The position numbers and the translations under genes were made by a program. The notes beneath the pieces were generated by a model that was not told the DNA's origin, searched no databases, and was given only the letters and a program-made list of their open reading frames with translations. Shown piece by piece: positions 27,527 to 39,600 of a stretch of DNA of 64,000 nucleotides (positions are counted from its first letter, which is position 1; each line of letters opens with the position of its first letter). The stretch is from Aneurinibacillus uraniidurans (GTDB lineage Bacteria; Bacillota; Bacilli; Aneurinibacillales; Aneurinibacillaceae), in assembly GCF_028471905.1 (NCBI RefSeq), contig NZ_CP116902.1:1338501-1402500 (forward strand), written 5' to 3'.

Positions 27527-27555
27527 TTGCATTTTTTTAGCACCTATGGTATATT
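27527..27555 (+). promoter_or_regulatory. SigmaA-type promoter of rpsB
   Basis: TTGCAT (27527-27532), a 17-base spacer, and TATATT (27550-27555). It lies in the only sizeable gap after the motility operon and fits the expected independent start of the rpsB-tsf operon. Transcription would begin near 27562. Confidence 0.72.
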
Positions 27556-27561
27556 TACTAG

Positions 27562-27694
27562 CGGTGTAAAAATACACACGTTCTTCAATCCGGGTGACGG
27601 TGCTTGAAGCGGGAAGACTGCTGCAAGTTTCAACTGGAGATGCGAGGAGCGGAGGCATTACAAAAAAACCATTTTAGAGGAGGTGTCGTTGGAG
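27562..27694 (+). promoter_or_regulatory. rpsB 5' leader with hairpins
   Basis: About 130 bases of untranslated leader. Visible pairings are GTGTA (27564-27568) with TACAC (27573-27577) at the very 5' end, and CTTCAA (27583-27588) with TTGAAG (27604-27609), then a purine-rich stretch and a strong AGAGGAGGTG ribosome site. S2 autoregulation through the leader is known in other bacteria; that this leader does so is inference. Confidence 0.4.
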
Positions 27695-28411
27695 ATGGCA
27701 GTAATTTCTATGAAACAATTACTCGAAGCAGGTGTTCATTTCGGTCACCAAACACGTCGTTGGAACCCGAAAATGTCCCGCTATATCTTCACCGAACGTA
27801 ACGGTATTTACATTATTGATCTGCAAAAAACAGTGAAAAAAGTTGACGAAGCTTACAACTTCATCCGTGAAGTTGCAGCAAACGGCGGCAAAATCTTGTT
27901 TGTAGGTACGAAAAAACAAGCTCAGGAATCTGTAGCAGAAGAAGCAGCTCGCTGCGGCATGTACTACATTAACCAACGTTGGTTGGGTGGTACGCTGACT
28001 AACTTCAGCACAATTCAAAAACGAGTATCTCGTCTGCACCAGCTTGAAAAAATGGAAGTAGACGGCACATTCGAACTTCTTCCGAAAAAAGAAGTTATCA
28101 TTCTCCGTAAAGAGAAAGAGCGCCTGGAAAAATTCCTCGGCGGTATCAAAAACATGAAGGGTCTTCCGGATGCGATTTTCGTAATCGATCCACGCAAAGA
28201 GCGCATTGCTGTTGCGGAAGCTCACAAACTTGGTATCCCGCTCGTAGGTATCGTTGATACAAACTGTGATCCGGATGAAATCGATTATGTAATTCCGGGT
28301 AATGATGACGCTATCCGCGCTGTTAAACTGTTAACCGGTAAAATGGCAGATGCAATCCTTGAAGCTAACCAAGGTCAAGGGGAAGAAGCGGCACCAGCTG
28401 CTACTGTATAA
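27695..28411 (+). CDS. rpsB: Ribosomal protein S2
   Basis: The 238-residue S2 begins [27 protein letters not shown] (family start around GVHFGHQ) and contains [10 protein letters not shown] and the [21 protein letters not shown] region. It joins the 30S head last. ATG 27695 is nine bases from AGAGGAGGTG; in-frame GTG 27683 overlaps the ribosome site. Codon use is strongly biased, as expected for a highly expressed gene. Confidence 0.98.
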   Translation: MAVISMKQLLEAGVHFGHQTRRWNPKMSRYIFTERNGIYIIDLQKTVKKVDEAYNFIREVAANGGKILFVGTKKQAQESVAEEAARCGMYYINQRWLGGTLTNFSTIQKRVSRLHQLEKMEVDGTFELLPKKEVIILRKEKERLEKFLGGIKNMKGLPDAIFVIDPRKERIAVAEAHKLGIPLVGIVDTNCDPDEIDYVIPGNDDAIRAVKLLTGKMADAILEANQGQGEEAAPAATV

Positions 28412-28423
28412 GTTCCACAAAGC

Positions 28424-28465
28424 AAGGGTGGGCGGAGGGTATCGTACCCCTTCCCACCCTTTTCT
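28424..28465 (+). terminator. Intrinsic terminator between rpsB and tsf
   Basis: Stem AAGGGTGGG (28424-28432) with CCCACCCTT (28453-28461), extended inward by GGGTA/TACCC, then TTTTC. Only about 38 bases separate it from the tsf ATG, without a promoter, so tsf must be read through it. It would set S2 above EF-Ts. Confidence 0.82.
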
Positions 28466-28503
28466 TACAAAAAAGCACATACAATTATTAGGAGGATTTT
28501 CCC

Positions 28504-29388
28504 ATGGCAATTAGTGCAAGCATGGTAAAAGAACTGCGTGAGCGCACAGGCGCTGGTATGATGGATTGCAAAAAAGCGCTGCAAGAAACAGATGGAGATA
28601 TGGAAAAAGCAGTTGACCTGCTCCGTGAAAAAGGTATCGCAAAAGCTGCGAAAAAATCTGATCGCGTTGCGGCAGAAGGTCTTGCTGCAGTTGCAGCAGC
28701 AGGCAATGTTGCTTGCATCGTAGAAGTTAACTCTGAGACTGACTTCGTAGCGAAAAACGAGAACTTCCAAAACTTCGTAAAAGAAATCACAGATCACCTG
28801 TTAAGCCAGCGTCCAGCTTCTGTTGAAGAAGCAATGGGTCAAGCTTTCAAAGGTGAAGGTGCTCCTCTGCAAGAAGTACTGAACGAAAAAATCGCAACAA
28901 TTGGCGAGAACATGAACCTCCGCCGCTTTGAAATTATTGAAAAGCCAGAAGGCAACGTATTCGGTTCTTACATTCATATGGGTGGCCGAATTGCAGTTCT
29001 GATCGAACTTGTTGGCGGCAATGAAGAACTTGCAAGAGATTTGGCAATGCAAATTGCAGCTGCTCGCCCTACATACGTGAAGCGCGAAGAAGTTGACACA
29101 ACTGAACTTGATCGTGAACGTGAAGTTCTGACTGCACAGGCGCTGAACGAAGGCAAGCCAGAAAATATCGTACAAAAAATGGTTGAAGGCCGTTTGAACA
29201 AATACTACGAAGAAGTTTGCCTTGTTGAACAAGTATTCGTAAAAGATTCCGACAAGAAAGTGAAAAACCTCTTGAAAGAAAACAACGCGGATGTTGTTCG
29301 TTTCGTACGCTATGAAGTGGGCGAAGGTATTGAGAAAAAAGTCGATAACTTCGTAGAAGAAGTTATGGCACAGACTAAAAAACAATAA
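28504..29388 (+). CDS. tsf: Elongation factor Ts
   Basis: EF-Ts recycles EF-Tu. The 294-residue protein has the N-terminal UBA-like domain ([19 protein letters not shown]) and the core motif [13 protein letters not shown] that contacts EF-Tu. Strong AGGAGG site. Co-transcribed with rpsB through a terminator hairpin. Confidence 0.98.
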   Translation: MAISASMVKELRERTGAGMMDCKKALQETDGDMEKAVDLLREKGIAKAAKKSDRVAAEGLAAVAAAGNVACIVEVNSETDFVAKNENFQNFVKEITDHLLSQRPASVEEAMGQAFKGEGAPLQEVLNEKIATIGENMNLRRFEIIEKPEGNVFGSYIHMGGRIAVLIELVGGNEELARDLAMQIAAARPTYVKREEVDTTELDREREVLTAQALNEGKPENIVQKMVEGRLNKYYEEVCLVEQVFVKDSDKKVKNLLKENNADVVRFVRYEVGEGIEKKVDNFVEEVMAQTKKQ

Positions 29389-29404
29389 GAGCGGGTAACC
29401 GAAG

Positions 29405-29436
29405 AAAATAGGGGACACATTGTGTTCCCTATTTTT
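29405..29436 (+). terminator. Intrinsic terminator between tsf and pyrH
   Basis: Long near-perfect hairpin: AAAATAGGGGACACA (29405-29419) with TGTGTTCCCTATTTT (29421-29435), one G-U pair, ending in five T. pyrH starts 41 bases later without a recognisable promoter. Confidence 0.82.
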
Positions 29437-29438
29437 AA

Positions 29439-30200
<762 letters not shown>

Positions 30201-30203
30201 AAC

Positions 30204-30761
30204 ATGCCACAGCAAATTATTAAAGAAGCCGAAGAGCGTATGGAAAAAGCGATTGCGGCTTTGAAACGCGAATTAACAACGCTTCGTGCTGGACGTGCAA
30301 CACCTGCTCTTCTGGACCGTGTTATGGTCGATTATTATGGATCTCCCGTTCCGGTGAATCAGGCAGCTAACATTAACACACCGGAACCGCGCCTGATTCT
30401 TATCCAACCATGGGAAAAAACGATGCTTGGTCCGATTGAGAAAGCGATTTTAAAATCCGATCTTGGATTGACACCGACAAACGATGGTAGTGTGGTACGT
30501 ATCTCGATTCCAGCTCTTACAGAAGAGCGCCGGAAAGAACTTGTGAAGCTTGCGAAAAAAGAAGGCGAAGAAGCGAAAGTTGCAGTCCGTAATATTCGTC
30601 GTGATGCAAATGAAAGCATCAAAAAGCTTGAGAAAAACGGAGATATCACGGAAGATGATATGAAGCATCATCAAGAGCTCGTGCAGAAATCAACGGATAA
30701 GTATGTAGCTCTCGTTGATAAAACCGTAGCGGATAAAGAGAAAGAAGTTATGGAAGTGTAA
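30204..30761 (+). CDS. frr: Ribosome recycling factor
   Basis: A 185-residue RRF that splits post-termination ribosomes with EF-G. It has the typical helical domain I ([33 protein letters not shown]) and the domain II loop [13 protein letters not shown]. Follows pyrH by three bases. Confidence 0.98.
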   Translation: MPQQIIKEAEERMEKAIAALKRELTTLRAGRATPALLDRVMVDYYGSPVPVNQAANINTPEPRLILIQPWEKTMLGPIEKAILKSDLGLTPTNDGSVVRISIPALTEERRKELVKLAKKEGEEAKVAVRNIRRDANESIKKLEKNGDITEDDMKHHQELVQKSTDKYVALVDKTVADKEKEVMEV

Positions 30762-30769
30762 GACGTATG

Positions 30770-30793
30770 CCCCCTCCGTAAAGAGGGGGTTTA
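30770..30793 (+). terminator. Weak terminator-like hairpin between frr and uppS
   Basis: CCCCCTC (30770-30776) pairs with GAGGGGG (30783-30789) over a six-base loop; only TTTAT follows, so termination is probably partial. It lies about 30 bases before the uppS start, with no promoter between. Confidence 0.6.
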
Positions 30794-30822
30794 TGACATT
30801 TGTTTGCACGGGGGAACTACGT

Positions 30823-31596
30823 ATGCTTGATAAACTGACCAGGTGGATGCAGAAAAATGGGGGAAGTACGCTGCCGGAAGGGATGACACTTGACCCGGAC
30901 AACATTCCACAGCATGTGGCCATTATTATGGATGGAAACGGTCGTTGGGCTCGGCAGCGTGCCCTGCCTCGTGTTCTGGGCCACCGGGCTGGCATGAAAA
31001 CAGTGAAAGAAATTACAAAAGCTGCGGATGAGATTGGTGTTAAGGTGCTGACCCTGTACGCATTTTCCACAGAAAACTGGAAGCGTCCTACAGATGAAGT
31101 GGAGTTTCTTATGAAGTTACCACAGGAATTCCTTACAATGGAGTTGGGCGAGTTAATCGAGCGCAACGTACAGGTGCGAATGATGGGAGACCAAACGAAG
31201 CTTCCAGCGCATACCCTTCAGGCTATCATGGAGGCACAAGAAAAAACAAAAACAAATACAGGGCTCATTTTGAACTTTGCGCTGAACTACGGAAGTCGCG
31301 CTGAAATGCTCGATGCAGTACGGCACATTGCAGCGGATGTACGGAATGGTACGCTAGCAGAAGCGGATATCACAGAGGATGTGTTCAGTTCGTATTTGGA
31401 AACAAGAGGACTTCCTGATCCGGATATGTTGATTCGTACGAGCGGTGAATTGCGGTTGAGTAATTTTCTGTTGTGGCAGCTTGCGTATAGTGAGTTTATT
31501 TTTCATGATGGCTTCTGGCCTGATTTTTCGCAGCAGGATTTTTATAACGCGATTCAGGAATACCAGCGGCGCAGTAGACGATATGGAGCGCTGTAA
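30823..31596 (+). CDS. uppS: Undecaprenyl diphosphate synthase
   Basis: UppS makes the C55 lipid carrier for cell-wall precursors by cis-prenyl transfer. The 257-residue protein has the catalytic-Asp motif HVAIIMDGNGRWA, YAFSTENWKRP, LNYGSRAEM and DMLIRTSGELRLSNFLLWQ. ATG 30823 lies eight bases from a GGGGGA site and is preferred over ATG 30793, which sits in the terminator tail. Confidence 0.97.
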   Translation: MLDKLTRWMQKNGGSTLPEGMTLDPDNIPQHVAIIMDGNGRWARQRALPRVLGHRAGMKTVKEITKAADEIGVKVLTLYAFSTENWKRPTDEVEFLMKLPQEFLTMELGELIERNVQVRMMGDQTKLPAHTLQAIMEAQEKTKTNTGLILNFALNYGSRAEMLDAVRHIAADVRNGTLAEADITEDVFSSYLETRGLPDPDMLIRTSGELRLSNFLLWQLAYSEFIFHDGFWPDFSQQDFYNAIQEYQRRSRRYGAL

Positions 31597-31616
31597 CAAT
31601 AATAGAGGTGGAGTGC

Positions 31617-32390
31617 TTGAAAACTCGTATTATAACGGGAATTGTGGGGGCGGCCGGGTTTCTTCTGCTTTTGTATATGGGAAGTGTCTGGTATACTGCC
31701 CTTGTTTTTTTTCTGGCAACCCTGGCTTATTTTGAATTGATGCGGATGAAGCAGATTGCGATTACTGATATACACGGAATCGCAGGTCTTTTGTTTACAT
31801 GGCTAATCGTGCTACCGAATTGGGCGTGGAACGAAGGTTTGCTTCGGACAGATTATTTGTTTTTATTTGTACTGCTGTTGCTTTTTATAACGGTGGTCTC
31901 GAAAAATCGTATTGAATATCCTGATATCGCTTATGTGCTGTTAGGTTGTTTGTATGTTGGGTTCGGTTTTCATTACATAAACGCGACCCGGATCGAAAAT
32001 GGTCTAGCTGTGACGCTGGCGGTACTGTTTAGTATTTGGGCGACGGATTCTGGTGCTTATTTTGTTGGAAAAGCGATCGGAAAAACAAAACTATGGCCAG
32101 CGATTAGCCCGAATAAAACGGTGGAAGGATCAATGGGCGGCATTGTGCTTGCAGTGCTGGTCATGGTGGTGTTTGCTGCCTGTGGCGTAGTAACGCTGCT
32201 GCAAGCACTTTTAATGGGGCTCGTGATTGCGATTAGCGGACAGATTGGGGACTTGATTGAATCGGCTGTGAAGCGTACATTTAATGTGAAAGATTCCGGT
32301 ACGCTTCTTCCGGGACATGGTGGGGTACTTGACCGCTGTGACAGCTGGATTATTGTATTCCCTGTTCTGCATGTACTCCATTTATTATAA
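31617..32390 (+). CDS. cdsA: Phosphatidate cytidylyltransferase
   Basis: CdsA makes CDP-diacylglycerol for phospholipid synthesis. A 257-residue polytopic membrane protein carrying the CDS signature (SAVKRTFNVKDSGTLLPGHG, then GVLDRCDS). The start is TTG 31617 (MKTRIITGIVG) after AGAGGTGGAG; an upstream GTG at 31608 overlaps that site. Located between uppS and dxr as usual. Confidence 0.95.
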   Translation: MKTRIITGIVGAAGFLLLLYMGSVWYTALVFFLATLAYFELMRMKQIAITDIHGIAGLLFTWLIVLPNWAWNEGLLRTDYLFLFVLLLLFITVVSKNRIEYPDIAYVLLGCLYVGFGFHYINATRIENGLAVTLAVLFSIWATDSGAYFVGKAIGKTKLWPAISPNKTVEGSMGGIVLAVLVMVVFAACGVVTLLQALLMGLVIAISGQIGDLIESAVKRTFNVKDSGTLLPGHGGVLDRCDSWIIVFPVLHVLHLL

Positions 32391-32408
32391 AATGAAAGAA
32401 GAGGAACC

Positions 32409-33557
32409 ATGAAGAAACTAGCTATTCTCGGTTCAACTGGATCAATCGGAACACAGACACTGGATGTAGTGCGTCAGCATCCTGATGAATTCGCCGTTAC
32501 TGCACTTGCGGCGGGACGTAATGTTGATCTTCTAGCGAAACAGGCATGTGAATTTGTGCCGAAGCTTGTATCTGTACAGACGAAAGAGCTAGCAGAACAA
32601 CTGCGTGGTCGAATTCCGCACTCCATCCGCATCTTATGGGGGGACGAGGGTGCGCTAGAGGTTGCTACACATGCAGATGCCTCATTTCTTGTTGCTGCTA
32701 TGGTCGGTAGTGCAGGGCTGGCGCCGACACTAGCGGCGATTGAAGCAGGCAAGACAATCGGACTTGCTAACAAGGAAACGCTTGTGACAGCCGGGCATTT
32801 GGTAACCGAGCTTGTGCAGAAACACGGCGTCTCGCTGCTCCCAATCGATAGTGAGCATTCAGCGATTTTTCAATGCTTGCAGGGCGAGAATAGGGAGCGG
32901 GTTCGCCGCCTGATTCTAACGGCATCGGGAGGCTCATTCCGTGATAAAACACGGGATGAACTAGCAGGTGTTACCGTGGAAGCAGCCTTGTCTCATCCGA
33001 ACTGGAGCATGGGGGCTAAAATTACGATTGATTCGGCAACAATGATGAACAAAGGATTAGAAATTATTGAGGCGCACTGGCTATTTGGGATGCCATATGA
33101 CAAAATTGAAACCGTTCTGCATAAAGAAAGCATCATCCATTCCATGGTGGAGTTTACAGACCGCGCCGTAATGGCACAGCTTGGCACGCCAGATATGCGG
33201 ATTCCGATTCAATACGCGCTGACGTACCCGGATCGACTTCCGCTGGAATCAGAGCCGCTTGATTTGATCAAAATGGGGACACTGCATTTTGCAGCTCCAG
33301 ATTTTGATCGGTATCCGTGTCTTGGATTTGCTTATGAGGCAGGGAGAAAAGGCGGAACAATGCCGACTGTGCTCAATGCTGCGAATGAAGTGGCCGTTTC
33401 TCGCTTCCTTGCGGGAGAGATTCCATTTTTAGCGATTGAAGACATTATCGCTTCTGTCATGGCGAAGCATCAGGCTCTGGCCGCTCCAAGTCTGGATGAG
33501 ATTGTGGCGGCAGATGCGTGGGCACGCCGTACAGCAGAACAGGAGCAGCGGGCCTAA
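32409..33557 (+). CDS. dxr: 1-deoxy-D-xylulose-5-phosphate reductoisomerase
   Basis: Dxr catalyses the second step of the MEP isoprenoid route (DXP to MEP, NADPH). The 382-residue protein has the NADPH loop [26 protein letters not shown], the metal site [19 protein letters not shown] and NAANEVAV. It supplies isoprenoid precursors for UppS, encoded upstream. Confidence 0.98.
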   Translation: MKKLAILGSTGSIGTQTLDVVRQHPDEFAVTALAAGRNVDLLAKQACEFVPKLVSVQTKELAEQLRGRIPHSIRILWGDEGALEVATHADASFLVAAMVGSAGLAPTLAAIEAGKTIGLANKETLVTAGHLVTELVQKHGVSLLPIDSEHSAIFQCLQGENRERVRRLILTASGGSFRDKTRDELAGVTVEAALSHPNWSMGAKITIDSATMMNKGLEIIEAHWLFGMPYDKIETVLHKESIIHSMVEFTDRAVMAQLGTPDMRIPIQYALTYPDRLPLESEPLDLIKMGTLHFAAPDFDRYPCLGFAYEAGRKGGTMPTVLNAANEVAVSRFLAGEIPFLAIEDIIASVMAKHQALAAPSLDEIVAADAWARRTAEQEQRA

Positions 33558-33591
33558 TGAAGGCCGAACAACCAGGAAAGGTGGAACCCCA

Positions 33592-34830
33592 TTGACAAAG
33601 GTTTTAGCCATTGTTCTTGTGTTTGGATTGCTAGTGTTTATTCATGAACTTGGTCATTTGCTGCTTGCGAAGCGAGCGGGTATTTTATGTCGGGAATTCG
33701 CGATCGGGATGGGACCGAAAGTGTTCTCTTTCGTGCGTGGGGAAACGCGCTATACGCTGCGTCTGCTTCCGATTGGCGGTTTTGTCCGCATGGCCGGAGA
33801 AGACCCGGAAGTAATCGAGATTCAGCGCGGTCAAGATGTTGGATTGGAATTTGACCAAGCCGGTCTTGTGACGCGTATCGTCCTGACTGACATTCTTCAT
33901 CATCCACATGCAGCAATTGTAACGGTGGAAGAAACTGATCTTGAACATGGTCTCTTTGTTCGCGGTACGGAAGACGGAGAGCCCGTGCGCTATGCTGTGC
34001 ATCCACAGGCAAAAATTTTGTACAAAAACGAAGAAACACAGATTGCACCGTACGACCGCCAGTTCGGAAGCAAAACAGTCGGACAGCGGGCAGCGGCGAT
34101 TTTTGCCGGGCCGGTGGCGAATTTCCTGCTGGCATTTGTACTGCTGACAGGGCTTGGTCTTGCATATGGCATTCCGGCAAATGACCCGGTCATGGGGCAG
34201 GTTCTTCCGGGGCAGGCTGCACAAAAAGCCGGGCTGCAACAAGGCGATAAAGTCATCTCGATTGACGGAAAAGCGACCCATACATGGAAAGACATTGTAC
34301 AGGTTGTAAGTGCATCGCCGAATAAAAAGCTGAATTTTGTCATTGAACGTGACGGTGGGCAGTTTGCTTTGCCAGTAACACCAGGCACGGATGGGAAAGT
34401 CGGCAAAATTGGTGTATATGCACCTACGTCCAAGTCAGTCGTTGGAGCAGCCAAGTACGGGGCTGTTACGACATACGAATTTTCGAAGTTAATTTATACG
34501 ATGCTTGGCCAACTATTTACCGGACAGGTTCCGGTTCAGGATCTATCTGGTCCGGTTGGTATCTTTAAATACACAGGGGATGCGGTCGAGAAAGGCATGA
34601 TGATTCTCATCCAGTGGACAGCAGCACTCAGTGTGAACCTTGGCATTATGAACCTGCTTCCGCTGCCGGCGCTTGACGGTGGACGTCTTGTATTTATCGG
34701 GATTGAAGCGGTGCGTGGGCGCCCGATTGATCCAAAGAAGGAAGGGGTCGTTCATTTCCTTGGGTTTGCCTTTTTGATGGTATTAATTCTTGTCGTGACA
34801 TGGAACGACATTCAGCGTTTTTTTAGTTAA
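33592..34830 (+). CDS. rseP: RseP/RasP, site-2 intramembrane protease
   Basis: A membrane zinc protease that trims anti-sigma factors and signal peptides. The 412-residue protein has HELGH in the first membrane helix (VFIHELGHLLLAKRAG), a PDZ domain (GQVLPGQAAQKAGLQQGDKV) and the LDG motif NLLPLPALDGGRL. The start is TTG 33592 behind AAAGGTGG; a much longer open frame running back into dxr is not used. Confidence 0.95.
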   Translation: MTKVLAIVLVFGLLVFIHELGHLLLAKRAGILCREFAIGMGPKVFSFVRGETRYTLRLLPIGGFVRMAGEDPEVIEIQRGQDVGLEFDQAGLVTRIVLTDILHHPHAAIVTVEETDLEHGLFVRGTEDGEPVRYAVHPQAKILYKNEETQIAPYDRQFGSKTVGQRAAAIFAGPVANFLLAFVLLTGLGLAYGIPANDPVMGQVLPGQAAQKAGLQQGDKVISIDGKATHTWKDIVQVVSASPNKKLNFVIERDGGQFALPVTPGTDGKVGKIGVYAPTSKSVVGAAKYGAVTTYEFSKLIYTMLGQLFTGQVPVQDLSGPVGIFKYTGDAVEKGMMILIQWTAALSVNLGIMNLLPLPALDGGRLVFIGIEAVRGRPIDPKKEGVVHFLGFAFLMVLILVVTWNDIQRFFS

Positions 34831-34866
34831 AGAAGCAAGGGAAGTCGAGTCTGGAGGTCGAATGAG

Positions 34867-36576
34867 TTGAAACAGTCTACATTATTACTCCCAACATTGC
34901 GGGAAGTGCCGGCAGAAGCGGAAATCATCAGCCACAAGCTGATGGTACGTGCCGGCTTACTCCGCCAGCTTGTATCCGGCGTATATACATACTTGCCGCT
35001 CGGATACCGCGCGCTGCGCAATGTGCAGCAAATTGTACGTGAAGAGATGGACCGTGCAGGTGCGCAGGAAATCTCAATGCCAGCGATTCAGCCGGCTGAA
35101 TTGTGGAAGGAAACCGGGCGCTGGGAAGCGTACGGTCCGGAATTGATGCGGTTGAAAGACCGTCATGATCGCGATTTTGTACTGGGTCCAACGCATGAGG
35201 AAGTCGTGACAAGTCTTGTGCGTGATAACTTGAATTCATATAAGAAGCTGCCGATCAATCTGTATCAGATTCAGACAAAGTACCGTGATGAAGTACGCCC
35301 GCGTTTTGGTGTGATTCGTTCCCGTGAATTTGTGATGAAAGATGCGTATAGCTTTGATACAAGTCGAGAAGGCCTGGATGCAAGCTATGAAAGCATGTAT
35401 AATGCGTACTCCCGTATCTTTACACGTGCGGGCTTGAAATTCCGTCCGGTTGAAGCTGATGCTGGTGCAATCGGTGGTAAGGGCACGCATGAATTCATGG
35501 CGCTGTCCGAGATCGGAGAAGATACAATTGCGTATTGCACATCTTGTGATTACGCAGCGAACCTTGAAAAAGCGGAAGTCGTGTATAAGCAGGGAGAACG
35601 TGCGGCATCAGCAGGTGAGTTGGAAAAAGTACCGACACCAGATGTAAAAACGATTGAGCAGTTAATGAACCATTTTAATATTGAAGCACGCAGTTGCATT
35701 AAGGCGCTCGTATTTAAAGCGGATGATCGTTTTGTGATCGGGCTTGTACGTGGGGATCACGAATTGAACGATGTGAAGCTGAAAAATGTTGTGGATGCAA
35801 ATGTACTGGAAATGGCATCAGAAGCAGAAATTGCCGAGCTTGGCCTACATCTTGGCTTCATCGGACCGATTAACCTGCCGACTGAGATCGAAGTATATGC
35901 TGATTCGCTCGTACAGGATATGGTTGATGTCATTGCGGGTGCAAACGAAGTCGATACACACTATCGTAACGTTGTGCCGGGGCGTGACTTTGAAGTGAAG
36001 GCATATGCGGATCTTCGTAACATCGTAGAAGGAGATGAATGCCCGCGCTGTGGTGGGCATATCGCTTTTGCGCGTGGAATCGAAGTCGGTCATGTCTTTA
36101 AACTGGGCACACGCTACAGTGAGAAGATGGGTGCGAAGTTCCTTGATGTGAATGGGAAAGAGCAGCTGATGGTTATGGGTTGCTATGGAATTGGTGTCTC
36201 TCGTACAGTAGCTGCATGCGTAGAGCAGAATAATGATGAGAACGGGATTATCTGGCCATGGGAGATGGCACCGTTCCATGTTCATGTTGTACCGGTTAAT
36301 GTAAAGAACGAAGAACAAAAACAGCTGGCCGAAGACATTTATAGCAAGCTGCGTGAAGCTGGCTATGATGTTCTACTCGATGATCGGGCCGAGCGTGCTG
36401 GTGTGAAATTTAAAGATGCGGATCTGATCGGTCTGCCAATCCGAATTACGGTTGGCGCGAAAGCGGGCGAAGGCATTGTTGAATGCAAGCTGCGCCGTGG
36501 CGGAGAAGGTCAGGAAGTTCATATGGACGGGCTGTTGGCGCACGTTGCACAACTTGCAGGCGAACTGCAGGCATAA
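34867..36576 (+). CDS. proS: Prolyl-tRNA synthetase
   Basis: A 569-residue class II bacterial-type ProRS. Motif 2 ([20 protein letters not shown]), motif 3 near [14 protein letters not shown], an inserted editing domain at about residues 230-390, and a C-terminal anticodon domain. The TTG start at 34867 follows GGAGG; the nearby ATG at 34862 is out of frame and meets a stop at once. Confidence 0.97.
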   Translation: MKQSTLLLPTLREVPAEAEIISHKLMVRAGLLRQLVSGVYTYLPLGYRALRNVQQIVREEMDRAGAQEISMPAIQPAELWKETGRWEAYGPELMRLKDRHDRDFVLGPTHEEVVTSLVRDNLNSYKKLPINLYQIQTKYRDEVRPRFGVIRSREFVMKDAYSFDTSREGLDASYESMYNAYSRIFTRAGLKFRPVEADAGAIGGKGTHEFMALSEIGEDTIAYCTSCDYAANLEKAEVVYKQGERAASAGELEKVPTPDVKTIEQLMNHFNIEARSCIKALVFKADDRFVIGLVRGDHELNDVKLKNVVDANVLEMASEAEIAELGLHLGFIGPINLPTEIEVYADSLVQDMVDVIAGANEVDTHYRNVVPGRDFEVKAYADLRNIVEGDECPRCGGHIAFARGIEVGHVFKLGTRYSEKMGAKFLDVNGKEQLMVMGCYGIGVSRTVAACVEQNNDENGIIWPWEMAPFHVHVVPVNVKNEEQKQLAEDIYSKLREAGYDVLLDDRAERAGVKFKDADLIGLPIRITVGAKAGEGIVECKLRRGGEGQEVHMDGLLAHVAQLAGELQA

Positions 36577-36596
36577 AGGCAGCCACAGGCATCATG

Positions 36597-36636
36597 CGCA
36601 GGTACCCCCGGTTGGGTGCCTGCGTTTACTTTTTTA
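36597..36636 (+). terminator. Intrinsic terminator between proS and polC
   Basis: CGCAGGTACCC (36597-36607) pairs with GGGTGCCTGCG (36614-36624), one G-U pair, followed by a T-rich tail with a six-T run. The polC ribosome site begins immediately after, so no promoter fits and polC depends on read-through or on an upstream start within proS. Confidence 0.82.
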
Positions 36637-36654
36637 AGGGAGGTGTGGATCAGT

Positions 36655-39600
36655 ATGGCGACAACGAACGAATCTGTTCAGCGTGAGCGATTCAACATGC
36701 TGCTTACCCAGCTGGCGATTCCACCTGAATTTATTGATCAATATTTTTCTGGTGGGTTGTTAGAGAAGGTGGACGTATATCGCAAGGAGAAAAAATGGCA
36801 CTTCTCATTTCGGCTTCCAGCCTGGCTTCCGATGAATGTGTATCAGGCGTTTCAGACGAAGCTCATCCAGACGTTTCAAGACATTGCAACAGTAGATTGC
36901 AGCTTACGCTATGAGGAGCCGGTGCCGTTGCCAGAGTTTGTCGCGGAGTATTGGAAGGTGCTAGTGGACCGAATTGCCCCGCATATTAATTCAACAGCTG
37001 CACAGTTGTATACCGCTCCACATGAGGTGCGCGACCAGATGATTCAGATTGGGGCACCGAATGAAGTGATCCTGGAGCGGATGAAACAGCGTCGGGTAGA
37101 AGAGTGGCTTGCGGGTGCAGTCGAGCAGCTCGGCGGCATTCGTCCGTCAATCGGCTATCATGTTGTACAAAACGAGGAGACACGCCAGCAGTTCGTAGAG
37201 CAGCGGGAAGAAGAAGATCGCTCCCGAGCGCTCGAAGCGCTCCTCGAAAAGCAGAAGGAAAAAGATCAGCTGCAAACAGCAGAAGCGTCTGCGGCAGCTT
37301 CGACGGAAATGCTGCAGCTTGGCTATGAAATTAAAGATGATCCGGTACCGATCAGCGAGATTACAGAGGAGCAGGGTCGGACCTGCATTCAAGGTCTTGT
37401 ATTCGGCGTTGATATACGGGAGCTGCGCAGTGGGCGTACGCTTTGTACGTTTAACATCACCGACTATACAGATTCACTCCAAGTGAAGATGTTTGCCGGG
37501 GATAAAGAAGATGTGCCAAAGCTCAATCTCTTGAAAAACGGCATGTGGATTCGAGTGCGCGGTCCGGTACAGGAAGATACGTATGCGCGAGAGCTTGTGA
37601 TGACCGCCCGTGACTTAAAACAAGTGAAGCCTGCTGCGTCCCGCATGGATACAGCAGAAGAGAAGCGGGTAGAATTCCATGCACATACGAATATGAGTGC
37701 AATGGATGGTATTGCATCCGCTGATCGTCTGGTGAAGCAGGCGGCAGAGTGGGGGCATAAGGCGATTGCGATTACGGACCATGCGGTGGCGCAGGCATTT
37801 CCGGAAGCATTCTCAGCTGGGAAGAAGCATGGAATCAAAGTGTTGTATGGTATCGAAGCAAATGTGGTGCCGGATACGGCTGTAATTGTACATCAGCCGC
37901 AGGAGCGAGAGCTAGCAAATGATACGTATGTTGTATTTGACGTAGAAACGACTGGTCTCTCGGTTGTGAACAATACGATTATTGAGCTTGCTGGCGTGAA
38001 GATGAAAAATGGAGAAATTATCGATCGGTATGAGACATTCGTTAATCCACATGAGCCGATTCCGCTAAACATTCAGCAGCTTACTAACATTACCGATGAT
38101 ATGGTGAAAGATGCCCCGGAGCTTGATCAGGTCATTCGGGAATTTGTCGAATTCGTAGGAGATGCTGTATTGGTTGCGCATAACGCAAAGTTTGATATGG
38201 GCTTCCTGCAGGCTAGCTGCAAGCAGAGCGGACTTCCGCCTGTGAATAATCCGTTCCTTGATACGCTGGAACTGGCGCGCTTCCTCTATCCGACGATGCG
38301 TAATCACCGGTTGAATACACTGGCAGATAAGTTTAATGTCAGTCTCGAAAGCCATCACCGGGCCGTAGATGACTCGGAAGCGACCGGCTATGTGTTTTTT
38401 GCGCTATTAAAAGAAGTGCTGGAACGAGACATTACCAATCTAGCCGATTTGAACAATCATGTCGGTCTGGATTTACACAATTCTAGACCATTCCATTGTA
38501 ATATTTATGCGCTAAATGAAATCGGAAAGAAAAACTTGTATAAGATCATTTCGTTGTCTCATACAGAGTTCTTGTATAAAACACCGCGCATTCCACGGGC
38601 GAAGATCAATCAGTATCGGGAAGGGCTGCTTGTCGTATCAGGGTGTGAGAAAGGCGAGTTGTTTGAAACGGTGCTGAATAAAAGTCCGGAAGAAGCGGAA
38701 GAAGTGGCAAAGTTTTATGATGTGCTAGAGATACAGCCGATTGAAATTAACCGCCATCTGATTATGAAACAGCTTGTTGCCAATGAAGCAGCGTTAATGG
38801 ATGCGAATCGTCGTATTGTCGAACTCGGAGAAAAGCTTGATAAGCCTGTCATTGCGACCGGGAATGTGCACTACATTCATCCGCTCGAGAAAGACTACCG
38901 CGAGATTCTCATTTATGGGATTACAGGATTCAGTCCACTCAAAGAACAGTATAAGCCGGATGCACATTTCCGCACGACAAGTGAAATGCTAGAGGAGTTT
39001 GCGTATTTAGGGGAAGAAAAAGCGCGAGAAGTTGTCATTACGAATCCAAATGCACTTGTCGATCGTTTTGAAGAATTACAAATCATCCCGAAAGACTTGT
39101 ACACGCCGAAGATCGAAGGGGCGGACGAAGAAATTCGGTCGATGAGTTACAACAAGGCACGCGAGCTGTATGGTGAGGAAATACCGGAAATTGTCGAGAA
39201 GCGGCTTGAAAAAGAGCTGAACAGCATCATCACGCATGGATTCGCAGTTATTTATCTGATCTCACACAAACTTGTAAAGAAATCAATTGATGATGGGTAT
39301 CTCGTCGGAAGTCGGGGATCTGTTGGGTCGTCATTTGTGGCGACGATGACCGAGATTACCGAGGTTAATCCATTGCCGCCGCATTATCGTTGCCCGAGCT
39401 GTAAGCATAATGAATGGTTCCTCAAAGGGGAGTATGGTTCTGGGTTTGATCTGCCACCGAAAGTTTGTCCGGAATGTGGAACGGCTATGCTCGGTGATGG
39501 ACATGATATTCCATTTGAAACCTTCCTTGGATTTAAAGGGGATAAAGTTCCGGATATTGATTTGAACTTCTCCGGAGAATATCAGCCGCATGCGCATAAC

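Noticed and set aside
33436-33591. N-terminal extension of the rseP frame into dxr
   Set aside because: It reads dxr in the wrong frame; the family start (TTG 33592, just before VLAIVLVFGLLVFIHELGH) has a proper ribosome site.
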